Below are positions 42,199 to 53,983 of a DNA stretch of 64,000 nucleotides, piece after piece. Numbering within the stretch: the first letter of the stretch is position 1; each line of letters opens with the position of its first letter. Location: the NCBI GenBank assembly GCA_026075535.2, contig AP026541.1, forward strand, positions 10,168,001 through 10,232,000, given 5' to 3'. The translations under genes were made by a program, and so were the position numbers. The notes beneath the pieces were generated by a model. The model was not told where the DNA came from, did not search any database, and saw only the letters and a list, made by a program, of their open reading frames with translations. The stretch is from Tricholoma matsutake. Lineage: Eukaryota; Basidiomycota; Agaricomycetes; Agaricales; Tricholomataceae.

Positions 42199-43978
42199 TG
42201 CCAACCACCGACACAAGAAACAGGTGAAGGCCAGGTGGATGAGACATGAGACAACTGCCACCTACACTGACACGTACCCATTGGTATGACTGACCACACC
42301 ACCAAACATTGGGAGGAAGGCATGAACTCAGGAGGTCCATCACAACAATAAACTGAGCCTGGGGACTGAAACGTCAAGTGGAGACAATTGAGGAAGTCCA
42401 GCAAGACTAGATACACTGCAACTTGACGTCAAAAACCCTAGCATGCATGCGCAGAGCCAATTGTACAGGAGCATCAGCGGTACAGCAAACTGACAACAAC
42501 TTTTTTGGGAACTGTTCATCATTCACCAATATTCATGGTGCACCAATGCACATCATCATTCATTCCCAGTCAAAAGTCCGCACCTGGATATCCCTCTAAA
42601 TTCCGCCAAAACCCTTCACATCCCTTTTGATCCCTTTTGATCCCTAACTGGGTGAGCAAAAACTTTACCTAATCAAATGTTTTCATCATTGGCCAGCACA
42701 TTCAAGATTTTTTTCGAGTTCAAGACCACCAAATGCCATTGGGTAACTTGGGTTGACATGACGTCTTCGAACTGTTCTCCATCCTCCCATTTTCCAGTGG
42801 AGTTTGATGATATTTATTTACTAATTTAGGCACTTGAAGTTGTCACCTCATGCAATCCCCTCCTTCCCCTGACTTTCTCTACTACCACCATCACCAACCC
42901 CTTGCACTTATGTCCATCTCACTCAACGTACTCCCCACTCATCTTTGCTTCCCTGATTTGCTCACGAAATCAATCACCTGAAGGAATAGAGAAAGATCAA
43001 TGCATTCTCTTGGGTGCGTGGTGTTCCTACGCGACTATATGCGTGCCACTGACATAAAAATGACTTTCAACATGCCTTTTTCGTGAACTAGGGGCATAAT
43101 TGGACCACAAGTTGTTCCCTAACCCAAACAATTACGTGTGAAGAAACAACCGGATTGGTGACAATACAACTACTGGTACGTAGCTAGGATTCCTATTTCT
43201 GTTTTGGCCATTGAGATGTGTTTCTCTTCTCTCTAGTATGGTGGTCGAGTCGTGGATGCAGCGGAATAACAAGATGATCTTGGCAGCGGTCGAACGACGC
43301 TCAAGCGGATGTGGTACGTGCTGTCCCTTGTGCACCAATTCTGTGACTAATCCTGCTTCTCCAACTCGCAGAACTGGGAACGAATACACATGCAACATGG
43401 TCAATGCAGGTCAGATCTGTTTCGACTCTGAATTTCTTTTGTTTCATACTTATCTCTTTCAATATGGGCTTCAAGCAAGGGTTTGAGAGTGGAAAAGGCT
43501 TGATAAGGGGGAAGGAAAGGGTGGGCAGGGTACTGGCAGGGGTTGGGCGGCATTGGCAAAGATAGAGGAGCATCAGAGCATAGATTATTTTCATAGGGAA
43601 ATGTAGGTATTTAGAGGAATACAAAAGTTTTTTGCAGTATTGCGAGGGATGGGAAGGGAACTAAACACCATGCTATACCTCTGAAACCCACAAAATCCCC
43701 CCGAATCCCTGTCCATTCCACGTTCCACAGAAAGGTATGGCAAGGGTTCTCAAGGGCTTTTCGGGGATTTGCCAGGGATTAAAATCCCCTATTGTGACAA
43801 AATACCTCGACTACCCCTCCATATACCTGAGAATCCCTTGAGGGATTTTCAGGTATTCTCCCTTATGGATTTTTCACTGGGATTCATTCCTCATTCAACA
43901 CTCCTTACATTGCTCTGATTAATGAGGAGCCAAGTCACTGAGGGGGAGTAAGTATACTCCATTTTACACTTCTTCATT
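42199..43978. other. Non-genic stretch right of G2
   Basis: No gene recognised. Two short exon-like frames at about 43240-43312 and 43372-43409 (VVESWMQRNNKMILAAVERR then a GTACGTGC...CTCGCAG intron-like gap) may be a gene scrap. At 43640-43890 repeated GGGATT/AATCCC motifs in both orientations suggest a degraded MITE. The end (43905-43988) looks like the 3' end of a Copia element. Confidence 0.4.
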
Positions 43979-44130
43979 TGAGGGGGAGTGTTGGACTTAT
44001 TACTTCAAACTACATAGTTGTGACAGTGTGACCTCAGAGCTTACCGATTAGTTACAATGTTTGTTTACTTGTTTGTAGTTCTTTATGTGCTTGTTGAAGT
44101 CCAATACAAGCACGGAAATCTATCGACTGA
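43979..44130 (+). repeat. Copia 3' end: polypurine tract and start of LTR
   Basis: GAGGGGGAG directly followed by TGTTGGACTTATTA at 43989 is the classical polypurine tract and LTR start of Copia elements. A second GAGGGGGAGT lies at 43940. The LTR's end and any coding part were not found, so this is a 3' fragment; the right limit given is arbitrary. Confidence 0.55.
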
Positions 44131-45060
44131 GCTCTGCATGGTCCCACTGCAAGTCATTTCTATACCACCCAAGTGGGTCTGCTTTGTTGAGGACTACAAA
44201 AGACTATATAGGTTTCTGTATGAATGTAACACAGCTGTTAGGGTAGGGAGAAATGAGTCTGGGGTGTTTGTCCACCATGATATATGAAATGACATGCTTG
44301 TACCATGCTCGGCATGTTGTTGCCACATATGACCGTGGGAACACACCACAGTGGCAGGTAACCCTTCCAAGGAATAGAACTCAGCATAGAGTACACGGAT
44401 TGCTTAGGTGTGAGAGAGTGGTCCCAACGAAATTTTGTGCTCTATAGGTCTCTGGAGACAAAAGTTCGAAATTTTCAATTTAAACCATTTGAATCAGCAA
44501 ATTCTACCCCAAAATGGGGTGTTTCATGATGAAGAAGCACTATTTTACAAAAATGGCTTCCAGAGACGTGAAGAGCACAAAAATCAGTAAGGGTTGCCTC
44601 CAGGACCTTGGCTGTATGATCAGTATACAATGAGTTGTATAGGTTTGAGTTTTCAGCCTATTTGAAGAGGGTTTTTGGCTGGTGTTTGCTGAGATATGTA
44701 TATTCAAGAGCTTTTATTGAACATCTAGCATAATAGAACTATTGTACATGTATACTAAATGCTCTTGAAAGTGGCTCCGAGCCAATGGTGCTGTGCCCAC
44801 TTGAAATTGCTTGGGTCTGACGCGCGCGCGTCACGTGGCATCGCCGAGCGCTTTCGGCGATATGCGGGGCCAAAACTAAATATAGCACACGCATCAAATA
44901 CGGTACTCACGGTGCATTCTCAACTTGTTCTCAACACCTTGTCGCCGTCCTCGTCCTTGTGCCTGTCGTCTGGCCCTCCCGGTTCCCATATCCTTGTCCC
45001 GCCATCTCGATGTGGTCGTCATCGTGCTCCCGCTCCTTGTTGTCGTCCTCCCCTTAGTCA
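44131..45060. other. Stretch upstream of the insulinase fragment
   Basis: Up to about 44800 the DNA is AT-rich and repeat-like with no recognised gene. From about 44818 it turns CpG-rich (GACGCGCGCGCGTCACGTGG), marking the return to host sequence. The missing N-terminal exons of the insulinase are not in this stretch. Confidence 0.45.
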
Positions 45061-46764
45061 GAATTCGCTTGCCGAATTTTCGTATGACGCCGAACTTGCA
45101 GGTCTTTTGTACAAGCTGCATCAACATAGTAACGGACTGTATGTTACTATGAGAGGGTATAACGACAAGATGGCCGTTCTGGCGACGAACATTATGAGCA
45201 GGATTAAATCACTGGTCGTTGATCCTCAGCGATTGGAGATCGTGAAAGAAAAGGTTCGTGTGCGCCTTTCTCGTTAAGGGCTGCTAATTAAGATACGATG
45301 TAGGCCAGAATGGATTGGCAGAACTTTTTCCTCGGCCAGTCGTATTCACTTTCCGACTACTTTGGTTCCTATACCCTGACCGACGAACTGTGGTCGCTGG
45401 AGGAGAATTTGAATGAGTTACCTTGTAAGTCATTTCATACACATCCTGGGTGCCGGCAGCCTGAATATGGATGTAGCGGTTACTCATGACGAAATACAAG
45501 CACATATGCGAAAACTCTTGTCTCAAGTCAATATGCGTATTCTGGCGACCGGTAACATGTACAAAGATGTGAGTGAATGATATTTGACATTGGAAGATGG
45601 TCTCTTGCTGATATTTTTTATAGGAAGCTATCAAGTTGGCCGAGATAGCGGAGCACGGGCTTGGCATCTGTTCACGTTCTTCCGTCGAATTGAACGACCA
45701 TGCTCTGATGCTACCAGAAGGTATTTGCCATCTCGTGTATAAAATTCACCCGACTGATTCATGCACTCCTACAGGTTGTAATTTCGTTTGGTCTTCGCCG
45801 ATTCCCAACCCAGTCCAAGCAAACTCTGCTCTGACTTATTACGTTCACTTTGGGCCTATTGTTAATCAACGCCTTAGAGTCGCCTCTTCTCTCCTCACTC
45901 AAATTCTTACTGAGCCTGCTTTCAATGTCCTTCGCACTCAAGAGCAACTAGGATATATTGTTTCATGTTCTCCCTGGTTGTTGCCTGGAGCCAGCGAGAA
46001 AGGTTTGCGGATCGTCGTTCAGAGCGAAAAGAATCCTGGATATTTAGAAGAACGCGTCGAGGCATTCCTCGATGGGATGAAAAGTACAATTGAGGCTATG
46101 AGCGATGAACTGTTTGGGGAACAGAGAAACGGCTTGGAAAAGAAATGGCTGGAGATTGATAAGAATTTGGCGGACGAGCACTCAAGATTTGCGGCTCAGA
46201 TCAACAGTGGCCACTTGGATTTCTTGAGGCGTATGTCGTTCTTTACACTGGGTTTCAGTGATGTAACAATTTTCAATAGAGAATGATGCCTAGCTACTGA
46301 AGATAATCACGAAGGATGATGTTTCGGCACTTTTCCTCAGTCACGTTCATCCATCTTCACGCTCGAGGTCGAAATTTTCTGTCCAATTGCGTTCTCAGAA
46401 GCCTCGGCCAAAGAGGATTAGTGAAGCTGCCTGTCGGGAATTTGAAGCACTCGTTCGCACAGCGCAACTAGAAGTAGATGAGGCCAAATGGAAGGAATCT
46501 CTTGGGGATGACGGACCACCGCTGCTGGCGGAATTTTTAAATTATTGGAAGCAAATTCTGTCTTCGAAAGAGAGGAGAAGCCAGTTGCTCGAAGCCATAA
46601 CGGAGTTGGCGGGGAGATACCCTGTTGCAGGTGAGGGCGAAGAACATCCCCATTCGAACGTCACGTACATCCAAGATTTGAAAGCGTTCAAGGGAAGTCT
46701 GAAGGTGTCGGTTGATCCGGGACCTATGATACAATGGGGGGACCTTCCTGTATCACGCTTCTGA
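45061..46764 (+). pseudogene. Insulinase-family (M16) metallopeptidase, C-terminal half only
   Basis: Six exons (45061-45253, 45304-45424, 45477-45568, 45624-45720, 45775-46230, 46280-46764) match the C-terminal half of fungal insulin-degrading enzyme (Ste23-like). They read EFSYDAELAGLLYKLHQHS, GYNDKMAVLATNIMSRIKSL, NFFLGQSYSLSDYFGSYTL, MRILATGNMYKDEAIKLAEI, SALTYYVHFGPIVNQRLRVA, NVLRTQEQLGYIVS and finally SVDPGPMIQWGDLPVSRF with a stop at 46764. The full enzyme is about 1000-1100 residues and its catalytic HXXEH lies in the N-terminal half, absent here. A TAG at 46291-46293 (after NDA) interrupts the last exon in frame. The splice sites are otherwise good, so the damage is recent or the gene was truncated by a rearrangement near 45060. 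Confidence 0.85.
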
Positions 46765-47011
46765 TGAATGTCGTTATATAGACCCACATACAAGTTGTTA
46801 CCTATGAGATGATATCAATTTCACCGACAATTACACTGGAACATACATGATTCGAAGAGGGATTGGAAAGCAAAGCACGACTATCAGGAGGTATACAACA
46901 TGTAGGAGAATCGAATCTACAGAGCAACAGATGCAGGTAATCAAAAGGATCGGAGAACCTCGTTCTTGGTTTATAGTCCTTTGATACTTCCAGAAGAGCA
47001 GAAGATACAGA

Positions 47012-47510
47012 TCACTTTCTCCTGGGGCCCTCTTTATTATATCCGGTGTTGGCACTGTGCTGTGGCGGGGCCACGAAACCTTTCGGACGTCGAAAAAGCA
47101 GGACGTGTGGTTCAGGTGCTACGAACAAAAAACGCGCTCGTTGGCGACGTCGAATCGATTTCGATAATTCAGCGCAACTTACCATGCACTTCATAATGTT
47201 CCCACCCCAAGCTCTGCCTGATGCCGATCCCTCTCCATTCAGGTTCCGCCAGTAGGCGGAGTGTGCCTGTCTTGTCGTTGAAGAAATTCTTGGGCACCAT
47301 CTCCAGAAGTTGTATAGGCAGTATAACGTGGCGATATTCGTAGTCGTCGTCTGAATAGCGATCAGAGTACTTGATTCTTGCGCGTATTGATATCAGATCA
47401 TGAATCCACAAGATCGCGAGTAAATGAACGAGTGCGTACTTCAGGATACACTCCTCTAGCTTCAAAATTGCGTCCTTTGCTGTAGCCGCTTTTGTTGCTT
47501 TTGTTGCCAT
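47012..47510 (-). CDS. CKS1: Cyclin-dependent kinase regulatory subunit (CKS1 family)
   Basis: Two certain exons, 47510-47183 and 47118-47012, with a GT-AG intron of 64 bp, give 144 residues. The CKS core is complete: [44 protein letters not shown], then in exon 2 [12 protein letters not shown]. The YEYRHV and EWRxxGIxQSxGWxHY motifs form the phosphate- and kinase-binding surface. The subunit binds Cdk1 and helps multi-site phosphorylation and ubiquitin-dependent steps of the cell cycle. The N-terminus [20 protein letters not shown] is followed by a hydrophobic run ([13 protein letters not shown]) foreign to the family. It is bounded by a GTGTATCC donor and a GCGCAAG acceptor 75 bp apart, so a further in-frame intron giving about 119 residues is likely. 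The gene is tail to tail with the insulinase fragment. Confidence 0.92.
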
Positions 47511-47614
47511 TGGCGCTTTTGTTAGGATTACTTTGATATGCGTGACCCCCTGCAAAGTGTGACCCATTATTCGACTACTGTAAAATAACTATCTAATGTC
47601 ATGATTGAGTATAA

Positions 47615-48195
47615 TTAATAAGGCTGTACCTGCGCTCTGTACCTGCACAAATGACTAGGGAGTTCAAGAGAAGTGTCGAGGTCCCCATACCTAATGCATG
47701 TTTTCTCCAGCAATGTACACAGGTCTATAATGTCTCGACGAGAAAGGAAATCATTATCGTCGTCGTCGTCGTCGTCATCTGAGTCATCCAGCTCGATTAT
47801 CTCACCCCGAGTGACAGCCATTTCATGCCGGACCTCAGCCACAATTTCCGCATCGCCTCCCTCAAATCTATATGGTGAGTCACCATCTTCAATTGGGTTG
47901 ACAAGGTCCTCGAGGGTAGGTGGGGGGCCTATAATTCACTTGCGCTTCACAAGTTCTTCAACCGAGTCGATTAAGTCTTTTTCCGCTTCGCCAATTCCAG
48001 AAGAAAGTGATGTGGGATCAGATCGCGCTTGGCCTACTGGAGTAATCTAATCATTAATTGTGGCAGTTGTGTCGTCAAGGAAAGCCATGCGAGTACTTCT
48101 TGTGCTTGTATTACATCGCCCTCAGCAACATTCATGACTGCGTCGAGTGCCGGTTGCCAATCCCGTGCATTGTATCGATTGCCAAGGTGTGTTTT
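47615..48195 (-). pseudogene. Tigger/CENP-B-type transposase, C-terminal part
   Basis: On the minus strand: HLGNRYNARDWQPALD, then EAEKDLIDSVEELVKRKCII, PPTLEDLVNPIEDG, an acidic run (ELDDSDDDDDDDDND, from a GTC microsatellite at 47758-47777) and RRDIIDLCTLLEKTCIRYGD. This is the usual C-terminal tail of Agaricomycete Tigger-type DDE transposases. The reading is cut at 48195 by the element at 48196-53512. It continues on the far side at 53521-53591 (AEEQLKT) and then at 60201 and beyond, across chromovirus G3. The C-terminal domain is not catalytic. Confidence 0.75.
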
Positions 48196-48586
48196 TAGAG
48201 AATGGCAGGGGTAACCCTGGGGTATTTTGAGGCTACCCTTACCTTTAACCTCCAAAACCCCTTACAGTGTTTAACGGGCCAATGATACAGGCGGGCCAAT
48301 GATACAAAGCACTTTTCTTCTGTTAACATCGGCTCTTGAGCTTAGTTGCATAGACAAACTTTGAGGTGTACCTTGCCTCTAACCTACCACAATTGCAGGA
48401 TGGTTGGGTCTGTGCAGAATATCCTACTTCATAATATTTCGTAACATCAATAAATTGCCATTTTGAATCAAATAACAATCACAGTATGCAGATAAAGGGA
48501 CTCAAGTAAATAAAAAATGAAAGAGTAAAAATTAAAGGTACAGCCTTCCTGCTCCTGAGAGACATCAGCAGCCATAAACGGTTGAC

Positions 48587-49675
48587 AACAGGTTGGAGGT
48601 AGTTTTTGACTTTCCGCCATATGTTCCATTGTACCAAATGAGGAAATAATTTGGTTTTGTTTGGCTCTCCGTCCGGAGGACCGGATCGCTCCATACCATG
48701 AAAATATATTATACTTGTTATTTCTGAGGCCACCAGAGACAAAAAATGAATAAACTATACTACAACTGTGCCACTGCACTATGTTCACCCAACCATGTCT
48801 GTCTCCCGCTTCAAGCTAACCTCGGACTCCTCCCAACAACCATACCATATTGATGCATCACTTGATGCATCCCTGAACGCACCCCCGACATGCCCATCAA
48901 TCTTGACAGAAAATTGCTCCAAATCAACACTCGTGGACTGAAACGGCACAAGTAATGGGTGTGGCTGTGAAGAGTAAGTGGAAAATAACTCACACAGATC
49001 TGTACAGCGGGGGCGAAAGGTCAGGGAAAAAAGCTAAACCAGATGCACGATCCATTGTGGCCCAGCACACAATTCCACATGCATCAACTACTAGCAACTA
49101 CTGTACATCCCATTGCTCCTACTCCCATGCCGCAAGGAATTCCTGCCATGTCTCCCGGCCTCACTACATCTGTACCGCCTGCCACTCTTGTGCCCCATCA
49201 TGTCACATCTACACCAACCTCCATGATGACAACTGCAAATGGTCACTATTTTAATGAAGCTGCCACCAATCTTCGTAACACAGCACTACTTCGAAGCCTC
49301 TTGCGTGCACAGCTTAACAGACTGTGCAAATACTATGGTGTAAAGGCTAAGGGTACAAATGAGGACATTACTCTTTCTGCTATTGTATACCCTCCACCTC
49401 CTTCACAGACTCTCTGCCCAACTTTATAACAAGCTTTGACACTCAACCAGTTTATTTTTAGCATGTCCAAACTTGAAATTTAATTTGTAGTTCTACCTGT
49501 ATTTTTTACTTATATAATTGAGTATTTATTCAATAAAAGCTCCCCAATAGACATACATACCATATTTCGGAGGGGATGCAGTGGGAGTGAGGGACTTTGG
49601 TCATCAGAACCAAACAATTTCCTTTTTGAGAACAATGGAACATATGGCGGAAAGTCGTCAACTGTTGGAGGTCCA
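48587..49675. repeat. Internal inverted repeat, arms about 70-80 bp
   Basis: The arm at 48587-48666 and the arm at 49607-49675 are inverted copies (shared cores TGGAACATATGGCGGAAAGT and CCAAACAA), with about 940 bp between. The inner part has no recognised gene apart from a Pro/Thr-rich open frame at 49043-49429. It could be a nested small element inside the 5.3 kb transposon. Confidence 0.55.
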
Positions 49676-49792
49676 ACAGACTGAACAGTCCCAATTGAGG
49701 TGTCACACTAGAATTGCTCGATTTGGAAGGATCATGCCAAATTGGGAAGTCGACTTTTTCAAAAAATTTTGACCTTAGGACCAGCTTGAATC

Positions 49793-52068
49793 ATGGTTGG
49801 ACGTCCCAAATCTGACACCAGTAAAATCTGAGCTGCTCAGGCCATGAAGGATGGACCATATGCTTGGGCACTTGCTCTCTACCAACATGAGCAGCAAAGG
49901 GAAGAGGATGGAAAGAAAAGACTGAGTCTCCAGAAAGCATGCCAAGAGATTGAAGGGGAGCACTGGGCAGAGACAAAAAGACTGTGAAGCTGGACTGTAA
50001 CACACTCCACAGACTGGCAAAAGGTGGAACACCAAAGAACATCTCAAACTCCAGCGGGGGATGGCTCCTCCCTGAGGAAGTCCATATCATTATCAACTAC
50101 ACTATTGAAGTCACATCCCATGGTTTTCTGCTCAGCCATCCAAGGCTTCGAGAGCACATAAATGAAATTTGCAGAGCGTGGTTAGGAAGTGGGTTTTCTG
50201 AAGAAGGCATTGGCAGATGGTGGACCTCCCACTTTGTTCTTTTGATGTATTGGGTGCATCCATTGGACAACACCCATGGCCATGCTGTCAATCCAGTTAC
50301 AAATACACAGTGGTTTGATCTTCTTAGAATAGTCGCTGCAGGCAGTGCAAAAAATTTTGATGCTGATTTGGAGTCAGAAATTGTGGATGGGAGTCAGACT
50401 GAAGAGGGCTGGGTGCCAATTGAATGCCAGAATATCTATGCAGCTGATGAGTCCAGGTTTTTGCCAGCTGGTGGTACAAAGGAGCGAGTCATTGGGGCAA
50501 AAGGTAAAACAACACAACATCAACAAGGTGATGGTGGCTGTGAAAATACCACGTTATAGTCACTATCTGTGCAGATGGCACATCCCTCAAACCTGCAGTG
50601 ATCTTCAAAGGACAGGTGTTCCAGGTGAAGTGGGATCAGGATAATCCAACTGAAGCATTATATGTATCTTTGTCACTGTCACATTGCATCCATGGCTAAC
50701 TAAACTGTCTTCAGGTTGGGTCACTCAAAGAAGGGTTGGACTGATGGGGAAATTGGGATTGAGTGGATCAAAGACTTTGATAAGCAAATGAAATGGAAGG
50801 CAAATAGAAAAGCATGTTTACTCCTGGTTGATGGTCATAACTCACACTACACACATGGTTTTCTAGAATTTTCCAGGCTGGCCAATATTCACATCCTCTG
50901 CTACCCTGCACATGGGACCCACATCTACCAAGGGCTCAGTGTTGTTGTGTTTGGTGTGTTGAAGCTCTATTGGACACAGTGGGAAAGAGAAAAGCGGCAG
51001 AAGGTCTCAAAGACAAACTTCTTGGCTATCTATGGAGCTGCACACAAATGGGCACTAACCCCCACTAACATAAAGATGGCATTTGAGAAGACAGGCATTT
51101 GGCCATTCAATTGAGATGTCATGATGCTAGCAATGATGGCACCTAGTTTGGAAACATTGTGCAGAGGCCATCTTCCAGTTGCACCAGGAATGCCAGTGCA
51201 CATTGTGACCAACCTGTTCCATGTAGCACATTACCGAGCAAGAGCAGTGTCACTTGGGAGTGGGAACAAGTCAGATGATGAAATGGAGATTGATGAGCCA
51301 TGGATGCCAACATCCTCTTGTGTTGCAAATCTATTCAGACAGCAATCCAGAGCCTTTGCAACACATCCATGTCATTTCTCATCACATCCTCCCCTGTTCA
51401 ATCCACATCGCAGCTCCAACCTATGTCACCCATTCTAATATCTCCAGCAAAATCACATAACCATGAACTTCTTGACATTGAGCCAGCTACAGAAATGGAA
51501 TGCAAGCTTCAAGCTGCTTTAGAGGTGACCACAGTGAAAAACTCGGTACAAAAGAAACAGATAATATCCATGCAATCCACAGCAGTTCTTAATGGGGCCT
51601 ACTGTGATCTTGTTCATGGTCAACTGGCTGCCCAAGAAGAAAGCAAGAAGAAACAGCAGAAAGACCATCTGGTTTGGACAGCCATCCCCATTTGTTTTCA
51701 TCGTATGGCATGTGATTGCATTTCATGACAAAGTGGCTGTAGCTGCCAATGTGCTAGAGAAAAGGAAGGCCAATCTGGGGGAATGTGCTGAGGCAATGAA
51801 GGAGTGGAAAACATTGGATGATACTCACAAGACTGAGAATGTGAAGATCTGAGTGCAGTGGAAGGTTGATGTGGGGCTGTGGGAGACAGAGAGAGATCTC
51901 ACTAAATCTGAGAAGTGATGGGCACATTGGAATAAGCCCATTTTGAAGGGTCTTTTGTTCTCACCCATTTAAAAGCTGCAGCTGTCAAGAAAGAAAGAAA
52001 TAGACCCAAGTGACTCCAGTAATGACTCTGACTCAGATGGTAGTGATTCTAGCAGTGATTCAGCTTAG
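49793..52068 (+). pseudogene. DDE_1-type transposase with HTH-CENPB-like N-terminus
   Basis: Starting MVGRPKSDTSKI at 49793, the sequence gives AAQAMKDGPYAWALALYQHE, LSLQKACQEIEGEHWAETK and a helix-turn-helix region. The DDE domain follows: NIYAADESRF (first Asp), GAKGKTTQHQQGDGG, TICADGTSLKPAVIFKGQVF, after an intron SKKGWTDGEIGIEWIKDF, then LLLVDGHNSHYT (second Asp), LCYPAHGTHIYQGLSVVVFG and AFEKTGIWPFN. A coiled-coil, Lys/Glu-rich tail (QKKQIISMQSTAVLNGAYCD) ends with an acidic DSSNDSDSDGSDSSSD and TAG at 52066-52068. Stops at about 49829, 49984 and 51112 and frame breaks in the tail show it is inactive. DDE_1 transposases normally belong to pogo/Tc1-mariner elements with TA duplications, which disagrees with the 8 bp duplication seen here. 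Confidence 0.8.
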
Positions 52069-52090
52069 TTAGATATGATAATAAAATACT

Positions 52091-52785
52091 CTATGTACAA
52101 CTGTTCCTCATCCCTTCATGTGGTGACTGGCCTGGGATGAAGATGCTGTGTTGCCAGTAGCATAAACTTGGCAGCTGATGCTGCATCTTGGTTCCAAGTA
52201 GATGTTTTGAGTCTTGCTTGATGGAGAAGCAGAAGTGCTTCATTGCATTCATTGCATGCTTCATTGTGTTCAGCACGTGCTTTATTCTGCTCTTGCTCAA
52301 GGTCCCAACACTGGAATTGGAGAAGGTTCATGTCAGTGGTATCCTCTAAACCAATTGAGTGATGGAGATGAGAATTGGAGGAATAGGGTCTCACCATCAT
52401 TGTCATCCTTATAGAGCCCATCAACAAATTGTTGTGAAGTGACTTGAGAGTCAAGTATTCCACCTGCAGCAAAATTTCTGTAGAATGCAACAAGTGAGGA
52501 GACATATTATTCAACTAGCATGCAAGATGTACAATCACACAGCTTCCCCGGCCTGTATTGCACTAGGTCTTGGTGTCACTGCACGACTTCTAGCCTTTGA
52601 GGTCGGAGAAGAAAATAGCTCAAACTTGATTTCTGTGGATAGATTTTGGGCTGCTGCTGCATCTGCACATTGTTGTTGATGTTCTTCCTCATCCAGTTGT
52701 GATGGCTCTGGTACCCAGCTAAGGTCAGAGCTGGGATGATCAGCCTGAGGGTAATTGTGATCAGACATGTGTTACTCATTGTCAT
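52091..52785 (-). other. Second coding-like region of the 5.3 kb transposon
   Basis: Convergent with the transposase. It starts MSDHNYPQADHPSSDLSWVP near 52766 (Gln/Asp-rich, with DEEEHQQQCADAAAAQNLS) and, after frame breaks and a possible intron, continues with LEDTTDMNLLQFQCWDLEQE and AEHNEACNECNEALLLLHQA, a helical, coiled-coil-like segment. I recognise no domain. It may be an accessory protein of the transposon. Confidence 0.4.
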
Positions 52786-53591
52786 GGATCAATAACAATC
52801 AAGACCTAATCAGGTGTTTTCATGACTATCATTGGCTCGCCAAACTACATTTTGTGGTCCTTAGCCTACCATCAACACAATACAGACTTATAAAAATTAA
52901 ATCAGTTGGTAAGGTTTGTCATTTAACCTTAATACTTCTTTCTGTGTACTCAGAATTTAAATCAGGAGGTTGTGTGAATAAATGTACAGGGTATGATTAT
53001 TTTTGTATCATTGGCCAGTTAAACACTGTACCCCTCACAAGCATCAGGGTTTTGAGGGTATGGGTAAGGGTATGGAGGGGTATGGAGCATACACAATACC
53101 CCCAAGATGGTATCATCAGATGAGTGACTAAAATCACTTTTATTATCAATTGAGTCAAAGACATGAACATCTGGCCACTTTCTTGGCTGTATAAAAGTGC
53201 TACAACACATTTTCAAGTAGTACCTATGTAGAATCTGGAGATCCTGTGATATCAAAACATCAATACATGGAAAATGCAATGTATACTCTACTGAATTTGA
53301 GTACAAGCTGTGTAGTAGTCTTTTGTTGCCATGTTGGTGGTATTTGATGCAAATTTACTTTATTATATGCCCCCATCCAGTCATTTTACCTACCCTGGGA
53401 CCCCTCCCAAGGGTAAGAGTTGGCTGAGGGTACAAACACTGTACCCTCACCCCTACCCTCATCTATCCTTGACAAATACCCCCAGGGTTTTGCATACCCC
53501 TGCCATTCACTATGTGTTTTCAACTGTTCCTCAGCAGCAGGTAAGGTCATACTGCTTGTTGCAAAGATTTGAAGTATATCCCATGCACCAC

Positions 53592-53953
53592 TGTAAGGGG
53601 GCTGGAGAGTGCCCTAGGTGTTTCTCTAATTTTCTGTGTTTGTCCCACATTTTTCCCGGTCTTAGTTCCTTCTATTTCACATTTTCGATGATTTTCCCTT
53701 ATTTTATTATTTATTTTCCCTTTTTTGGCTTGTGTGTGCATGTTGACACTTTATATATAGAGGCAGAGTCCTCTTCTGATGTTTCCCATGATCTGCAATC
53801 AATCTACATTAATCTGTGCGCTTATCTCCACTTTTTCTATTTTTATACTACTATTTGATTTTGCCTATCTTCGCATATACTGGACATTGGCAAAGGGTTC
53901 CTTAGAGTTTCTCTTTGGATTCCCCTTTGCTAGAGGCTAAGGTTGCCCTTATA
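53592..53953 (+). repeat. G3 5' LTR
   Basis: 362 bp from TGTAAGGGGGC to GGTTGCCCTTATA. It has the TATA-like CATATAC near 53873 and AGAGTTTCT at 53904-53912. The site AGAAAACTCT after the LTR (53956-53965) pairs with it except for one missing T. Confidence 0.9.
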
Positions 53954-53983
53954 GTAGAAAACTCTCTCCTAAGGCCTGAAATC

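Larger units (their letters stand above)
48196..53512 (+). mobile_element. 5.3 kb DNA transposon with 8 bp duplications and a DDE_1 transposase
   Basis: The termini are TAGAGAATGGCAGGGGTA and, read inward from the right, TAGTGAATGGCAGGGGTA (17 of 18 bases equal). The flanks carry an exact 8 bp duplication TGTGTTTT at 48188-48195 and 53513-53520. Removing the element restores the Tigger reading frame (EEQLKTHLGN). The terminal form and duplication length are those of hAT elements, yet the only transposase inside (49793-52068) is of the DDE_1/HTH-CENPB type. A second open region lies on the opposite strand at 52091-52785. Subterminal GGGTAGGGGTGAGGG repeats resemble those of the family A MITEs. 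Confidence 0.8.
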
